The notes beneath the pieces were generated by a model. That model was not told where the DNA came from. It did no database searches and saw only the letters and a list, made by a program, of their open reading frames with translations. A program made the translations under genes and the position numbers. A stretch of 64,000 nt of DNA from Spirometra erinaceieuropaei (Eukaryota > Platyhelminthes > Cestoda > Diphyllobothriidea > Diphyllobothriidae), in the NCBI GenBank assembly GCA_902702965.1, contig CACRXP010001224.1:55887-119886 (forward strand). The letters are read 5' to 3'. Positions within the stretch are counted from its first letter, which is position 1; every line of letters begins with the position of its first letter. Positions 45,082 to 55,930 of the stretch are shown here, piece by piece.

Positions 45082-46075
45082 CAGTAGATGTGCTAACTTA
45101 TGAAACGTCAACCAAAATTTCGAAGTTCGTTCTCGTTTTGAAAAGATAAATTAAGTAGTGTTGTGAAACTAATCATGATACACCATAAATCTATAATGAT
45201 CCAGTTACCTCAGGGTGTCGGCTTTTGAAAGAACTTATTTTCGGCTGCATGCAAGATCCATACTCTGCAAAAAATGACTACTTATGTAGTATGCAATTTT
45301 CTCATTGATTTTCGATGCCTTTGAAAATTCCATTATATTTCATGGAAAACATCTATAAAAATATCCATTCTTTTACTTATTCGGTAGAAAATCACGTCTT
45401 CTTCCAATTTCATACTCAAGAGAAGAGTATAATTCGGTTTTAAAAAACTTTTCTAATTTCCGAATAATTTTGAACTCGACCTGCTTTTACACTTGCATAC
45501 AGGGTTCCAAAACTACAAGCTGTATATTTTCCGTGTACGGAAAACCATGCATTTCTCTACGGTGTTAAGAGGAGACCATATGAGGTTCATAAAATTAAGC
45601 AGTGGATTTGAGCAATATTGTTAACTTTACAAGCCACATTCGTAAATGCAGATACATGAAGTTTCATGAACGGCCATTTACCGGCATTAAAAAATCTCAC
45701 AATTATAGACTTTTTAAACCAAATTATACTCTTCTTTTGAGTATGAAATTGGAAGAAGGCGTGATTTTCTACCGAATAAGTAAAAGAATGAATATTTTTA
45801 TGCATGTTTTCCATGAAATATAATTGAATTTTCAAGGGCATCGAAAAGCAATGAGAAAATCGCATGCTACTTAAGTAGCCATTTTTTGCAGAGTATAGAT
45901 CTTGCATGCAGCCGAAAATAAGTTTTTTTCAAAAGCCGACACCCTGAGGTAACCGGATCATTATAGATTTAGGCTGCAACATGATTAGTTTTACAACACT
46001 ACTTAATTTATCTTTTCGAAACGGGAACGCATTACGAAATTTTGGTTGACATTTCATGAGTTAGCACATCTACTG
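45082..46075. mobile_element. MITE-B inserted in the PLE nuclease region
   Basis: Left tip CAGTAGATGTGCTAACTTAT preceded by TA. Right tip is the reverse complement of CAGTAGATGTGCTAACTCAT. The right flank reads TTA, so the TA duplication is slightly decayed. Long arms with the family core. It separates KLCL-type linker sequence (46.08 kb) from the CTCGCKYIG nuclease start (45.08 kb), giving a clear insertion order: PLE first, MITE later. Confidence 0.9.
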
Positions 46076-46664
46076 TTAATTCACAAACACAATTTGACGT
46101 GGCGTGCAATGTAAGGCATCCTTCGTCCGTGGAACTTCGATAGCCTTAGTAGGGCTGCAGAATATGAGTTGGCTGAGTTGCAAGTTCTTTCAATAGCGCA
46201 TATCAATCGCCGCTTGATGGTATTAGAGATGTTGTCCCCCTTACAGTGTAAGGATATTATAACGGGCTTTTTCGGAACAGATTGCTCCGTCAATTTTGGC
46301 CGTAAAGTGTTGCTGTACTTTTCAATGAACCGCGGTGGATATCCCCGTTTAATAAGGGCTGTTTTGAGACAAGAAACTGCATCATCCTGCGTTTCAATAG
46401 AGCAAATGTTTCTTGCTCTCTGGAATAGAGTGTAAACTAAATTTCGCTTTCGTTGTATCGGCACAAAGCTCAAGAAGTGCAGGTATTGGCCTTTCCATGT
46501 ATCTTTGTGGAAAACAGATCGCCTTATTGAACCATCTTACCGTCTAGTCATGAGGACATCTAGGAAAGAAAGCTTGTTGCACTGCTCCTTTTCCATTGTT
46601 AATTTAATCTGAGGATGGAGACTGTTTATGGCAACAAGTAGGTCTTCGGCTTCATTGTCTTTAT

Positions 46665-46985
46665 CAACCTATGTAAACAGTTAGACCACGCGGTCAACAT
46701 CAGCTTGCCCTGGTACACCTGAGTCCTTTTGATTTTCGAAATCCCTCGGCATGTTTACTTCCCCATTTTCTTTCCTATGTTGCATTTTGAAGTTATCATT
46801 TTATTAATTAGTCTACGCGCAGTATACGTTGACCGTGCTGATTTACATTGATTTTCTCTGTCGAAATTCAAACCTCTGTACCTTTCTCACTTGTTATTTG
46901 TGTTATGCAACGACAGGCTGCAGTTGAGAAGCCGTCGTGAAATTTACTGGTGCCATTAAATTCTGCTGTCCTTGCTTGCTTTAAA
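46665..46985 (-). repeat. PLE inverted terminal repeat, right
   Basis: Inverted partner of 44518-44840. See that entry. No hammerhead core was seen in this pair. Confidence 0.85.
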
Positions 46986-47060
46986 AACATTGCAATTCTT
47001 TCCTGCACGTGCAATTCAAATATGCCCCGAGACATTCCAAAAACAGACACATTAACGAAA

Positions 47061-47961
47061 CGGATTCTCAATCGAACCCACCATCAGAGACAGTTGCAGA
47101 TAAGAGTGGTGGAAGCACAAAGACTGCAGTATTTGTAGGACATAGCTGCCATAGGACCACATGCGTACTATAATTACTAACTCTTGCGATCATCGCTGAG
47201 GGTCGTAATAAGGACGATGATGACTCGTCAGTCCGCGTCCAAGTCGTTAGTTGCCGCACTTTCATCTTTCATGTTGGGTGTTGGCTATTTGGCCTCTGTC
47301 ACTAAGATTGTTGCTCTCCCGCCCCCTCCCCACATGACTGATTCCCTTGTCCAGGGAGTGCCTCAGCACCGAATATGGTAAAGGGAGGTCATTGAGCTTG
47401 TTGATAGGGTGCGGGCCTGAGAACCATGATTCAACCATTTTGCGGCTCATGCGCTTGCCACCTCTTGCGAGGATTTGGGACTCTTGGAACTTAAAAATAT
47501 GGCCGGGTCGCGTGGAATGAGCCGCCACCTAAGAGCTAGCGTCCTTCCTCCTCACCGCTGCCGCGTGCTCAGCCATCCGCGTCCAGAGTAATCTCCCAGT
47601 TTCTCCGAAGAGGTTGCTCTGCCCGCAACTGCACTAGATCCGGTAAAAGACTCTAGACGTTTTTTGTCGTGGCAGTGGGTCTTTCGGCCCCATGACGGCC
47701 CAGTGACTGCGGACCAAATGGCAGAGTAATCATTATGCCAACATCCAACATGTATGATGAAATTGCGGCAATTAGCGACTCGGGCGCGGACTGACGAGCC
47801 ATCATCGCATCAATTACGATCTCCAGCGGTGATCGCTAGAGCTGATATTTATAGTACGCATGTGGTCCCACGGTAGCTGCGTTCTATAAATACTGCAGTC
47901 TTCGTGTATCCACTACCCTTGTCTGCGACTGTTTTGATGATGGTTTTGAGTGAGAATCCGA
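47061..47961 (-). mobile_element. PLE fragment with about 112-bp inverted termini
   Basis: The termini 47061-47172 and 47850-47961 are inverted copies (TTATAGTACGCATGTGGTCC, AATACTGCAGTCTT, then a hammerhead-like TCTGATGGTGGGTTC or TTGATGATGGTTTTG). A TATAAATA box at about 47885 could be a promoter. The minus strand between encodes the second half of a GIY-YIG nuclease: NLFGETGRLLWTRMAEHAAA, VRRKD, AAHSTRPGHIFKFQE, LARGGKRMSRKMVESWFSG, LPLPYSVLR. RT is missing and one stop interrupts. Terminal sequences continue into CAGGCCAATAAACATC, related to the 995-bp elements. Confidence 0.75.
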
Positions 47962-47999
47962 ACCTTCAGGCCAATAAACATCTTTTTTTAATGATCGCA

Positions 48000-48597
48000 T
48001 TTTCATCTTCTTCTGAACTGCTTCCTCGAACTCGCATGTTCGCTTCTATCGACATTAACGAAACGTTGAGTCTTTTCAGGCCCCCTTAAGTGAGAAGACT
48101 TTTAAATTCTCATACCTTCTAGACCGTTTCTCTCTGCATTATGGCGTCGGCAGGCATTAGCTTCCCTGTTTTTACTTGAAAACTCTCTTACCATCGATTC
48201 TTTCACAGAAGCTGATAGATTATTGAGACTCCACGGGAGCCTAGAAAGAACTATCTCTTGTCTTTGATTACGCAGTCGTGCAAACGTGAACACGTTGCGT
48301 GACCTTTGGCATGTTAAGCTTAATGATGAACCTAATCCAGCTTAAAATCAGGTCCTTCTCACCTGAAACCGGTGGGTGGCTGTCTGACGGCCATAGCGAC
48401 GGCTGAAATGGTCGTTTCAGTTTCCCTTGATTGGTCGATAATGCTAATCGATTAGTTGTTGTTCATTTGATGATTAATGACTGCCACTGCGGGTTAAAGT
48501 AGGAATTCTAGCTGTCGTCGTTCGTTGTGGCTACTTTCGTGAACTGTTCTCGTATAATAAGGGACTTTAAACGTTCAATCCAGCCAGTAAACCGAAC
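48000..48597. other. No recognisable feature
   Basis: A short S1-like tail piece (ATGGTCGTTTCAGTTTCCCT) lies near 48410-48450. Nothing else identified. Confidence 0.35.
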
Positions 48598-49232
48598 GGA
48601 GGGTATATTTAGGTTTTAAAAATGTTTTGTTTTAAATTCCCGAATATTTATGAGCTCGACTTGCCATTGCATTTGCGTCTAGGGTTTTAAGTCTGCATGC
48701 TTTATACGTCCCTTGTAAGGACAGCCACATACTTGTTTATATCGTTCAGAAGATATTATATAGGGCACATAAAATTTTGCAATTGATGTAGACTATGCTG
48801 TATACTTCATGCGGAACATTAATAAGCGGACAGATACGATGTTTGTTCAATTTACCCCGAACAGGCTTAAAGAAATATCATAATTAAAAGCTTTTTTAAA
48901 AGCTAAATAAGCCCTTTCGTCGGACATGAAATTTGATAAAGTGATTTGTTACCAGATGGGTACAAGAAGGAATATTTTTGTACCTGTTTCCTATAAAATA
49001 TATCTGTTCTATAAGGACGTCGGAAATCAATATAAAAATTTTCCTAATTACGTAGTCCTTTTTAACGGAGTGCGGTCTTCTCAGGCGGCCGAAAAGGAAC
49101 GCATCCAAAAGCAATATCCTGGGGTTATGCTGTACAATACTCAACCTGACAACCCCACATAAGTAATTCTTCTTAATCGATTCTCAGAATTTCTGTTACA
49201 GTTTCTAGAGGTCGGTCACTGACTTTGCCTTA
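48598..49232. mobile_element. MITE-A, 5'-truncated and diverged
   Basis: Starts inside the left arm (GGGTATATTTAGGTTTTAAA), then has the core CCCGAATATTTATGAGC and the right arm to AGGTCGGTCACTGAC. The left tip is absent. Confidence 0.7.
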
Positions 49233-50979
49233 TGAATGGTAGCATTATTGGGCGAGGCTTGGTCCTGCAGTCCAACCTGAGTGATACCAGCTGGTTCATT
49301 TTCTAGTAGTAGATGCGAGTATGTTGACATTACAATTGTCATGTATTTGCATTTTCCTTACCATTTAAATCTAACGAGCGACTCTGCCACGGGGGAAGGA
49401 GTGCTTATACACCAGCCTCAGTTACTTCACGTTTCAGTTCACATGCGTTTCCCTCCGCGCCCTGTTTGAGCTCTCTTTATTATCCTAATCCAGCGAGTGA
49501 CTAAGAAGACTTACTAATGTAATTGTCCCGACGGTGTAGAATTTCGTTGGTTCCACTACAGTGGCCATACACTGCGAATTACCACGCGGTCGCCTCTGTG
49601 GCCTTCCAGTTATGATTGCGTCCCCTATATCCTTTTAATCCAGCGAGTGACTGTGCCGGGGAGGGGGTCGAGTGTGTACACGCCACCTTCACTCGCTTTC
49701 CTACGCGTGCTTCGGGCTCTGCTTGCGTTCTCTTTCCCTTCCTAATCCAGCGACTGGCTAAGTTAGATATGTCAACTGGTATTGTTTTAGGAAGCTATCC
49801 GTATGGTATCAATCAAGTGGGGCTGCAGAACCGAACCTCGCCCATTATTTCTTAAAATCACATTTACAGTTGTTTATTGTGGGGTGTTCCAGCCTTGAAC
49901 AGTTAATCGATCTTCCCTTCTAGGCAAATAGCCGGGATCCGCGGACTCATCCAACGCGACAGGGATCAACTCCAACGGGCTCGCGAAAAGCCGGCAACTC
50001 CCCGGAAAAACCGGTATGTTTACTACTGAGTTCAAATTAAACTTTGCATGGTAGACTGGGTTCAGTTTGAGTAAAGAAAAATTCTGACCAGCCATAGGCC
50101 CCTGAATTCCCATTGGTCAACTCCCTATAGATGTCCAGGAACAGCCCTATTTGACCCATTCGCCTCGACTCTGCGCACAATTTGAGCTCAATATTTTACG
50201 CTCTGTACTTTCTTACGTCATAATCAGTAGACACGGCAGCCGCCAACCCGTTTTCGTTAACGGGTTTTGGTTGCCAGGGCCAATGAGGGTCAATACATCG
50301 TCACCCTCCGAAACCAAAGATATTTTCTCAGGTATGTAGTCCAGACTAATTCGGCAAACTATCGGGCAGAAAGCATCGGTTCACACTTTAACCATACCGG
50401 GAATGGAATCTGCAGTTTCTGTCATTTCTTGCAGTGTACTTTATACGGTGGTCGGTGTGCCAGTCTTCACACTGTTACACCCAAAACGCGTGACCACCGG
50501 CTTTCCATTAAGCCAAAATCGTCAGGCCTAGGTGTCTGCTGATCTCGCAGTTTCCATTAAGTCATCTGCCACGACGTTACGCGCCGACAGACAAGTGGCG
50601 TCTTTCCGTTCTACGCCAAACTAGAACTAACTGGTTTTTCTTCTCACGCCATGACGCAGTTTGAAGGTTTTTTTTCATTCTAAACCGTAACCAGAATATA
50701 CCCATACTGACACTTTTATCTCCTACACTATTCCCAAAGATACCATTCCAGCCCATACATATTCTGACAAAACCCTATTTCCAAGCCGGTTGTTCTACTT
50801 AGTACGCATATTTTTTATATTTACATGTGAAACAATTCGCGGACCTCAGTTGTGTGGCATTTATTCCGCGGCGTATTGCCATCCGCAGTATGGCTGCATT
50901 TTTTTGACCTTCCAACGTCAGTCGGAGATGGAACTGGAAATGGGTGCGCAGCCTTGTGCATGCGAGCTGACGGTTAATG
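49233..50979. repeat. Two diverged tandem units, then unrecognised sequence
   Basis: Between about 49370 and 49770 two units of about 265 bp share CGAGCGACTCTGCC or CGAGTGACTGTGCC, GGGG..GGAGTG or GAGTGTGTACAC, CGCTTTCCTACGCG-like, and CCTAATCCAGCGA. The rest to 50979 shows no gene signature that I could support. Confidence 0.45.
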
Positions 50980-51976
50980 CAGTGCATGACCGATCTCATG
51001 AAATGTTGGCCAAAATTCTGAAATGTGTTTCCAATTGGGAAGGACCATTTATGTGAGGTTGTAAGATTAATTATCATGCGACATAATCTTATAAACTTTC
51101 GGACCAGCCAATAGGTTGGCTTTTGAATGCACTTCTTTTGAACCTCCTGTAGAAACCGGACTAGGTAAAAAGTGTCTACTTAAGTAGCATGCATTTATCC
51201 CATTGATTTTCGATGGTCTTATAAATTCAAATATATTTTATAGGAATGATGTATAAAAAGCATGCTTTCTTTCAGTCGTTTGATAGAAAATCATGCCATA
51301 TTCATATTTTATGCTCAAAGAAGGAGTTGAATTAAGCTTTAACGAAATTTCTAATTATGAGATTCTTTAAGACCGCCCAATGTCCGTTCATGCAGCATCG
51401 CACCTGCCTGTTTAACAGTGCCCCTCATGAGATGTACAAAATAGTCCGCATTAATCGAAATTTTTCATGAACTCTGTGTGGTATCTTCTTAAAGACATAG
51501 AGGAATATATGATTTTACTTAGGCGATAAGCATACACCTTGAAGTCTGAAATCGCTAAGCTCTAATGCTACGGCTGATTAGACCCAAAATTATTCGGGCA
51601 TTGGAAAACTTCTTCAAAACCTAAATATACATTTTCGTTGGGCATAAGGTGTGAAGATGACATGATTCTCTATCAAACGATTGAAAGAAAGCATGCTTTT
51701 TATACATCATTCCTATAAAATATATTTGAATTTATAAGACCATCGAAAATCAATGGGATAAATGCATGCTACTTAAGTAGACACTTTTTAGCTAGTCCAG
51801 TTTCTACAGGAGGTTCAAAAGAAGTGCATTCAAAAGCCAACCTATTGGCTGGTCCGAAAGTTTATAAGATTATGCCGCATGATAATTAATCTTACAACCC
51901 CACATCAATTATCCTTCCTAATCGGAAACACATTTCAGAATTTCGGCCAATATTTCATGAGATCGGCCACGCACTG
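50980..51976. mobile_element. MITE-A, complete copy (997 bp)
   Basis: Tips CAGTGCATGACCGATCTCAT and the reverse complement of CAGTGCGTGGCCGATCTCAT. The right flank is TA, the left TG. Both arms carry the same private variants (CCAGCCAATAGGTTGGC, GAACCTCCTGTAGAAAC), unlike other copies. Confidence 0.85.
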
Positions 51977-52794
51977 TATGTCCCAATTTCAAATTTTGTT
52001 CGTCTTGTGGCTGGTCCGGTCCCTAGCTCAAAGAGCTACGAGCTCAAAGAAACTGTCCGGTACGCTGCTATGGCGGTGTAATTTTCATCAATATATGATC
52101 CTGAAAAAATTGCCACCACTTGAGTTCGAATGAATTTGATTTCTCGGCTGAAGAAAGTGTAGTTGCTGGAGTAAATTACGACGGCTGCTTCTCAAAACAG
52201 AGGAAGACGGACAAGGTAGAAAGACAAGTGGAAGGGTCGCAGACCGAAACTGCAAGCGGCTGGTATCGCGCGCGCGCGCTGACAAGAGTCTCCTGAGTGT
52301 TAGTTAAGTTCGTGTTGGGGTTACGCAACTGATCAAAAAATGGACGAGCGACCCCAGTGCAGACGATTGGCACCCAGCAGACAAAGGAATCGTTGCGGTG
52401 TTTCACTGGTCACGTATCCGAACAAGACTGCTACTGCTACCAAAGCATATTCATCCCTTCCGGTCATCATGCAGAAAGTGTCCACTACACTAAAAAGACA
52501 TCAAAAATTAAAATTTATCTGTATTTACAGAGGGAAACTATGCTTTATTTTTGCTTGACTTTGTCGCAACAGTCAGTTGTAATTTTCGCCGTCATGCTGG
52601 CTGGAGGTCCTGGCCATCGAGCTATCAGTTGCCTTTGATGACCATGACGATAGTACACAGGTTTCCAGTACTCAATCATGCAATTTTTTCGCCATTAAAT
52701 AGACGTTTTTTAAGCCTGAAGGATTTACTCCGCACACAGGCGCGACCTGTGAAGTCATAAATTAGAGAGCGTGCCACAAAACCTGCTGTTGCAA
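51977..52794. other. No recognisable feature; possibly PLE upstream remnant
   Basis: Contains a short (GC)n run near 52270. A minus or plus frame cannot be assigned to a family. It precedes the PLE nuclease fragment and may hold its decayed RT, but I could not show it. Confidence 0.3.
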
Positions 52795-53378
52795 CTGCAG
52801 AGAGAAAAGACTTATTTCTAAGACTGCCTTTTCTAGGAGACGCAGCAAGCGAATTAGTGAGACGACACCTTAGGACAGCTCTCACGATTGCCTTCCCCGC
52901 GACGACCTTGCGCGTATCCTTCGCAAACTTCCCCCTACTACGATTGGGGGGCAAAGACCGACTGCCGTTACAGGCCGCATCCATATGTATTTATTCATTC
53001 ACCTGCTCCTGTGGAGCGGGATATACTGGCTGTACAACGAAGCATCTGGAAAAGAGGGTACGCGAACATATGCCTGCCTGGCTAGGTAGAGGTGAAAATC
53101 GATCGATTTCGAGTTCAATTCTCGCACACCTAATCGACACGAGCCACCAAGCCGACGTTAAAGAAGCCTTTAAAGTTATCTACGGGGCACTGACACACTG
53201 CTCTAAAAGCCTGCGCAAACGGGTGCTAACCACAGTCGAAGCAGTGGCCATTCGACTATCGAACCGAGCACTCTGTTGTCAGAAGACGCTGACACAGCCC
53301 GTCTGTCTGCCCTGGCTGACGCCAGGCGGAAATCGCACGCCGTCTCGACGCCCTGAGGGCAGTCACAGGCACTTATAG
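52795..53378 (+). pseudogene. Penelope-like element fragment, linker and GIY-YIG
   Basis: Open plus frame with a linker DLFLRLPFLGDAASELVRRH, then FANFPLLRLGGKDRLPLQ, then a GIY-YIG nuclease: CIYSFTCSCGAGYTGCTTKH, LEKRVREHMPAWL, SSILAHLIDTSHQAD, and the late Glu in TVEAVAIRLSNR. This is a different PLE lineage from those at 36-40 kb and 44-47 kb. The RT is not recognisable upstream. A hammerhead-like fold follows about 180 bp downstream, as at PLE 3' ends. Confidence 0.75.
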
Positions 53379-53556
53379 CGCTTACAATCTAACCGGAACC
53401 CCTCTCCTTCCCCCCCTTCCCACCCCAACTCCACCGTCCTCAACACGCTGATTTCATCATGCGGGCGGCGTGGGAACATGGAGTCTGATTAACTCTGCCC
53501 CTGAGACGTATTTATATCCTGTCTACAATTAAAAATATCATTACCCATGCAAATGT

Positions 53557-53598
53557 ATTGGCCTGATGATGAGTTACCGAAAACATATGTTTGCCAAT
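53557..53598 (+). ncRNA. Hammerhead ribozyme-like fold downstream of GIY-YIG
   Basis: Perfect 6-bp helix I (ATTGGC 53557-53562 with GCCAAT 53593-53598). CTGATGA box at 53563-53569, GAAA box at 53579-53582, helix III of 4 bp (AACA/TGTT) ending in U16.1, then U at the cleavage position. Helix II is replaced by a 9-base stretch (TGAGTTACC) with little pairing. Type I layout. Both core boxes are intact, but the weak helix II and U at position 17 reduce expected activity. Confidence 0.6.
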
Positions 53599-53731
53599 TA
53601 ACTTTTCAATCGTAATATGGGAATTATCGCAGAAGTAATAAACTGCCACAAAACGCAAAGTATGAGGTAGTCTCTTGAACATGGAGCGCTGGTTCGAAAA
53701 ACCTGACCTCTCTCCCTATCCCCAAATTTAG

Positions 53732-54163
53732 AACACTGGAACCACCCCGACCGCAGAGGCCCCTTTCACAGGCGACTCTAAACGCGACCTCATGATCGGC
53801 AGCACAACCACAGAGGTCCCCAGTGGCATGTTCTTGTCCCCGCCGGCTGATCTTCTCCCCAACGGAGACGCCACAAAGTCCTTGGGTCCGAATCCCACCA
53901 GCACCGCCACAACGTTAGTCGGAGGCGGAGGCACTAACGTGCATGCGCCGCGGACCAAGAAAAGCCCTCTCCCGTCAGAAAAGCCACCCTTCCCTCAGCA
54001 GCCGTATCTGAGGAACGGCAGCATCCTGAAACCCCTTCCGTCCAATCAGAGTCCCCTGCATAGCACTGCCGATGCTGTTCAGAATGGCTCAAAGTCTGCA
54101 TTTAATTGGGGCTCTGAAAACGGCCCAAAAAGTAAGCTATTGTCGTGGTGGCATCAACTTTAA
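53732..54163 (+). CDS. Host gene terminal coding exon
   Basis: Acceptor with pyrimidine tract (CTCTCCCTATCCCCAAATTTAG). Phase 0 start matches the phase 0 end of the 34811-35168 exon. 143 codons, then TAA. The product is polar and proline/serine-rich (GMFLSPPADLLPNGDATKS, KKSPLPSEKPPFPQQPYLRN, GSILKPLPSNQSPLHST) and ends WGSENGPKSKLLSWWHQL. With the other two exons it gives 401 codons of C-terminal sequence. No domain is recognised. The linkage across 18.6 kb rests on phase, strand and style only. Confidence 0.45.
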   Translation, partial: NTGTTPTAEAPFTGDSKRDLMIGSTTTEVPSGMFLSPPADLLPNGDATKSLGPNPTSTATTLVGGGGTNVHAPRTKKSPLPSEKPPFPQQPYLRNGSILKPLPSNQSPLHSTADAVQNGSKSAFNWGSENGPKSKLLSWWHQL

Positions 54164-54319
54164 TCCACCGGCGTCCCATCTATTGCCCGAAGTAGGGTAT
54201 AGTTAAAGCCAATTGTATATTTTTTTACCAAGTCCTAATTACTACGGATTCCAAAAGGGCAGTAACTGCCACTCAAGTGGCTGGTTTCAGAAAGGAGACT
54301 TCTTGATGTCCTCTATCTT

Positions 54320-54570
54320 CATGAGTGCCTGCTGCATTCGACAGTTCGATCATCGTGATCGACGATGTCCATCGTGTACTGCGGAACAGGGTGAGAGCAG
54401 AGACGGTGACTTGGGCGTGAGTTAGGTTACAGTGATGGTAGACTTTCGTAGCACTTACTGCATCCTCTTCTCCTCTCATCCCCCCCCCCGCCCTCCGCGG
54501 ATCCGGTGTCATGACCAAGTCGAGAAGACGGAAAGTGGGATAGGCTGCAGGTGGCTTGTGCGAACAAAGT
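54320..54570 (-). repeat. Interspersed repeat R3, minus copy
   Basis: GACGATGTCCATCGTGTACT, GACGGTGACTTGGGCGTGAG, GTAGCACTTACTGCATCCTC and GATCCGGTGTCATGACCAAG match R3 on the reverse strand. A C10 run is included. It begins about 160 bp past the host stop codon. Confidence 0.6.
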
Positions 54571-55140
54571 CGTCCCTAGGCTTGCCACCACGCCCCGTTC
54601 GTTTACCACTGGGTAGGAGGGCTATAGAGGCCACATTAAGAAGGAGCCATTGCAGACTGACTCTCAGTCCGACAGTCGGTCACTCCACACAGACACACTG
54701 TGGGATGAGTGGGAGATCAAAGTTATTCCCCCAGTTGACAGCCTTTCAAGTCACGACTTTTATCTCACCGCGATAGCGCGCCAGATTGTTTACGGTGAAA
54801 TAAAATGCGCTGAGACGTCGAGCCAAGTAGCAGCAAAATTTCCAGCAGTGTTCTTGTGGCAGGCCTTGGCACGTGCTCATGCCGTGCTAGAAACCTGCGC
54901 CCAATCCCTACATCAGGTGGCTGGCCGGCTCGAACAATGAGCTGGTGTCTGGGGAGAGGGAAGAGAGAGTGAGATCGACTCTGGGGGACTGTGTCCCCAT
55001 GCCACTCAGCGCCTATTTCCCACTGTAAACAATCCGACGCGCCTGAAGACGATTAAGATGCGTTCAAAGCTGTGGCTTGGAAGGCTGCCACCCGACAGGA
55101 TAACTCGGTCCTCCTTTCAGGAAGGAGAGTCCGGCTGCAA
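54571..55140. other. R3-associated module near 55065-55140, otherwise unrecognised
   Basis: GTGGCTTGGAAGGCTGCCAC and the GGTCCTCCTTTCAGGAAGGA hairpin recur near 625 and 7470. No gene signature. Confidence 0.4.
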
Positions 55141-55150
55141 TGACCCCTCT

Positions 55151-55162
55151 TTATAGTAGTGC

Positions 55163-55194
<32 letters not shown>

Positions 55195-55581
55195 TCGGTA
55201 ATAGTAATAGTAGTATTAGTAGTAGTATTAGTAATAGTAAAAGTAGTAGTAGTGGTGGTAGTAGTAGTGGTGGTAGTAGTAGTAGTAGTGGTAGTAGGAG
55301 TGGTAGTAGTAGGAGTGGTAGTAGTAGTAGTAGTAGCAGCAGCAGCAGCAACAGCAGCCGCAGCAGTAGTAGTAGTAATAGTATTAGTAGTAGTAGTGGT
55401 AGTGGAGGCAGCAGAATTGGTAGTAGTAGTAGTAGTAGCAGTAGTAGTAGTATCAGTAATTGTAGTAGTAGCAGCAATAGTAGAAGTGGTAGTAGTAACA
55501 TTACTAGTAGCAGTATCAGTAGTATCAATAGTAGTAGTATTGGTATTAATAGTCGTAATGGTAGTGGTGGCAGTGGTATTG

Positions 55582-55614
<33 letters not shown>

Positions 55615-55668
55615 TTACTAGTAGTAGTATCAATAGTAGTAGCAGCGGAAGTAGTAGTAGTGGTACTG

Positions 55669-55716
<48 letters not shown>

Positions 55717-55930
55717 ATGGTTTTAGTATTAGTATTAGTGGTAGTAGTACTAGTAGTAGTATCAGTAGTACTAGCGGCAGTAGTAGTAATAGTAGTAGTA
55801 GTAGTAGTAGTAGCAGCGGTAGTAGTAGAAGTAGTAGTAACATTAATAGTAGTAGTATCGGTAGTATCACTAGTAGTGGTAGTAGTCGCAATAGTAGTAG
55901 TAATAGTAGTAGTAGTAGTAGTGCTGCTGG
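55151..55930 (+). repeat. Very long imperfect (AGT)n microsatellite, about 780 bp
   Basis: Almost entirely AGT/TAG trinucleotides with interspersed AGC, AGG, ATT, AAT and GGT variants. Long poly-Ser, poly-Val and poly-Leu frames on both strands are artefacts of the repeat, although the Ser frame stays open over 1.1 kb to 56261. Confidence 0.95.

Larger units (their letters stand above)
44513..46990 (-). mobile_element. PLE with about 320-bp inverted terminal repeats, split by a MITE
   Basis: The outer blocks 44518-44840 and 46665-46985 are inverted copies (e.g. CGACGGCTTCTCAACTGCAG and its reverse complement, CATGCCGAGGGATTTCGAAA and its reverse complement). Inside, on the minus strand, are RT end motifs (46680-46081: NSLHPQIKLTMEKEQCNKLS, then FLDVLMTRR and a linker with YPPRFIEKYSNTLRPKLTEQ). 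After a 994-bp MITE-B insertion comes the GIY-YIG part (45081-44841: CTCGCKYIGLTQRQLAARSV, EHLPKWL, DSGHSVDP). The RT palm is missing. Inverted terminal repeats fit Penelope pseudo-LTRs. Confidence 0.8.

Noticed and set aside
46081..46473. Stand-alone 130-codon protein
   Set aside because: It is the RT-end/linker piece of the PLE at 44.5-47 kb. Its last residues come from MITE-junction sequence.
50220..50340. Possible exon ending in CAG/GTATGT with HGSRQPVFVNGFWLPGP
   Set aside because: The donor looks good, but the phase needed at both ends does not fit the FERM gene exons on either side, and no family is recognised.
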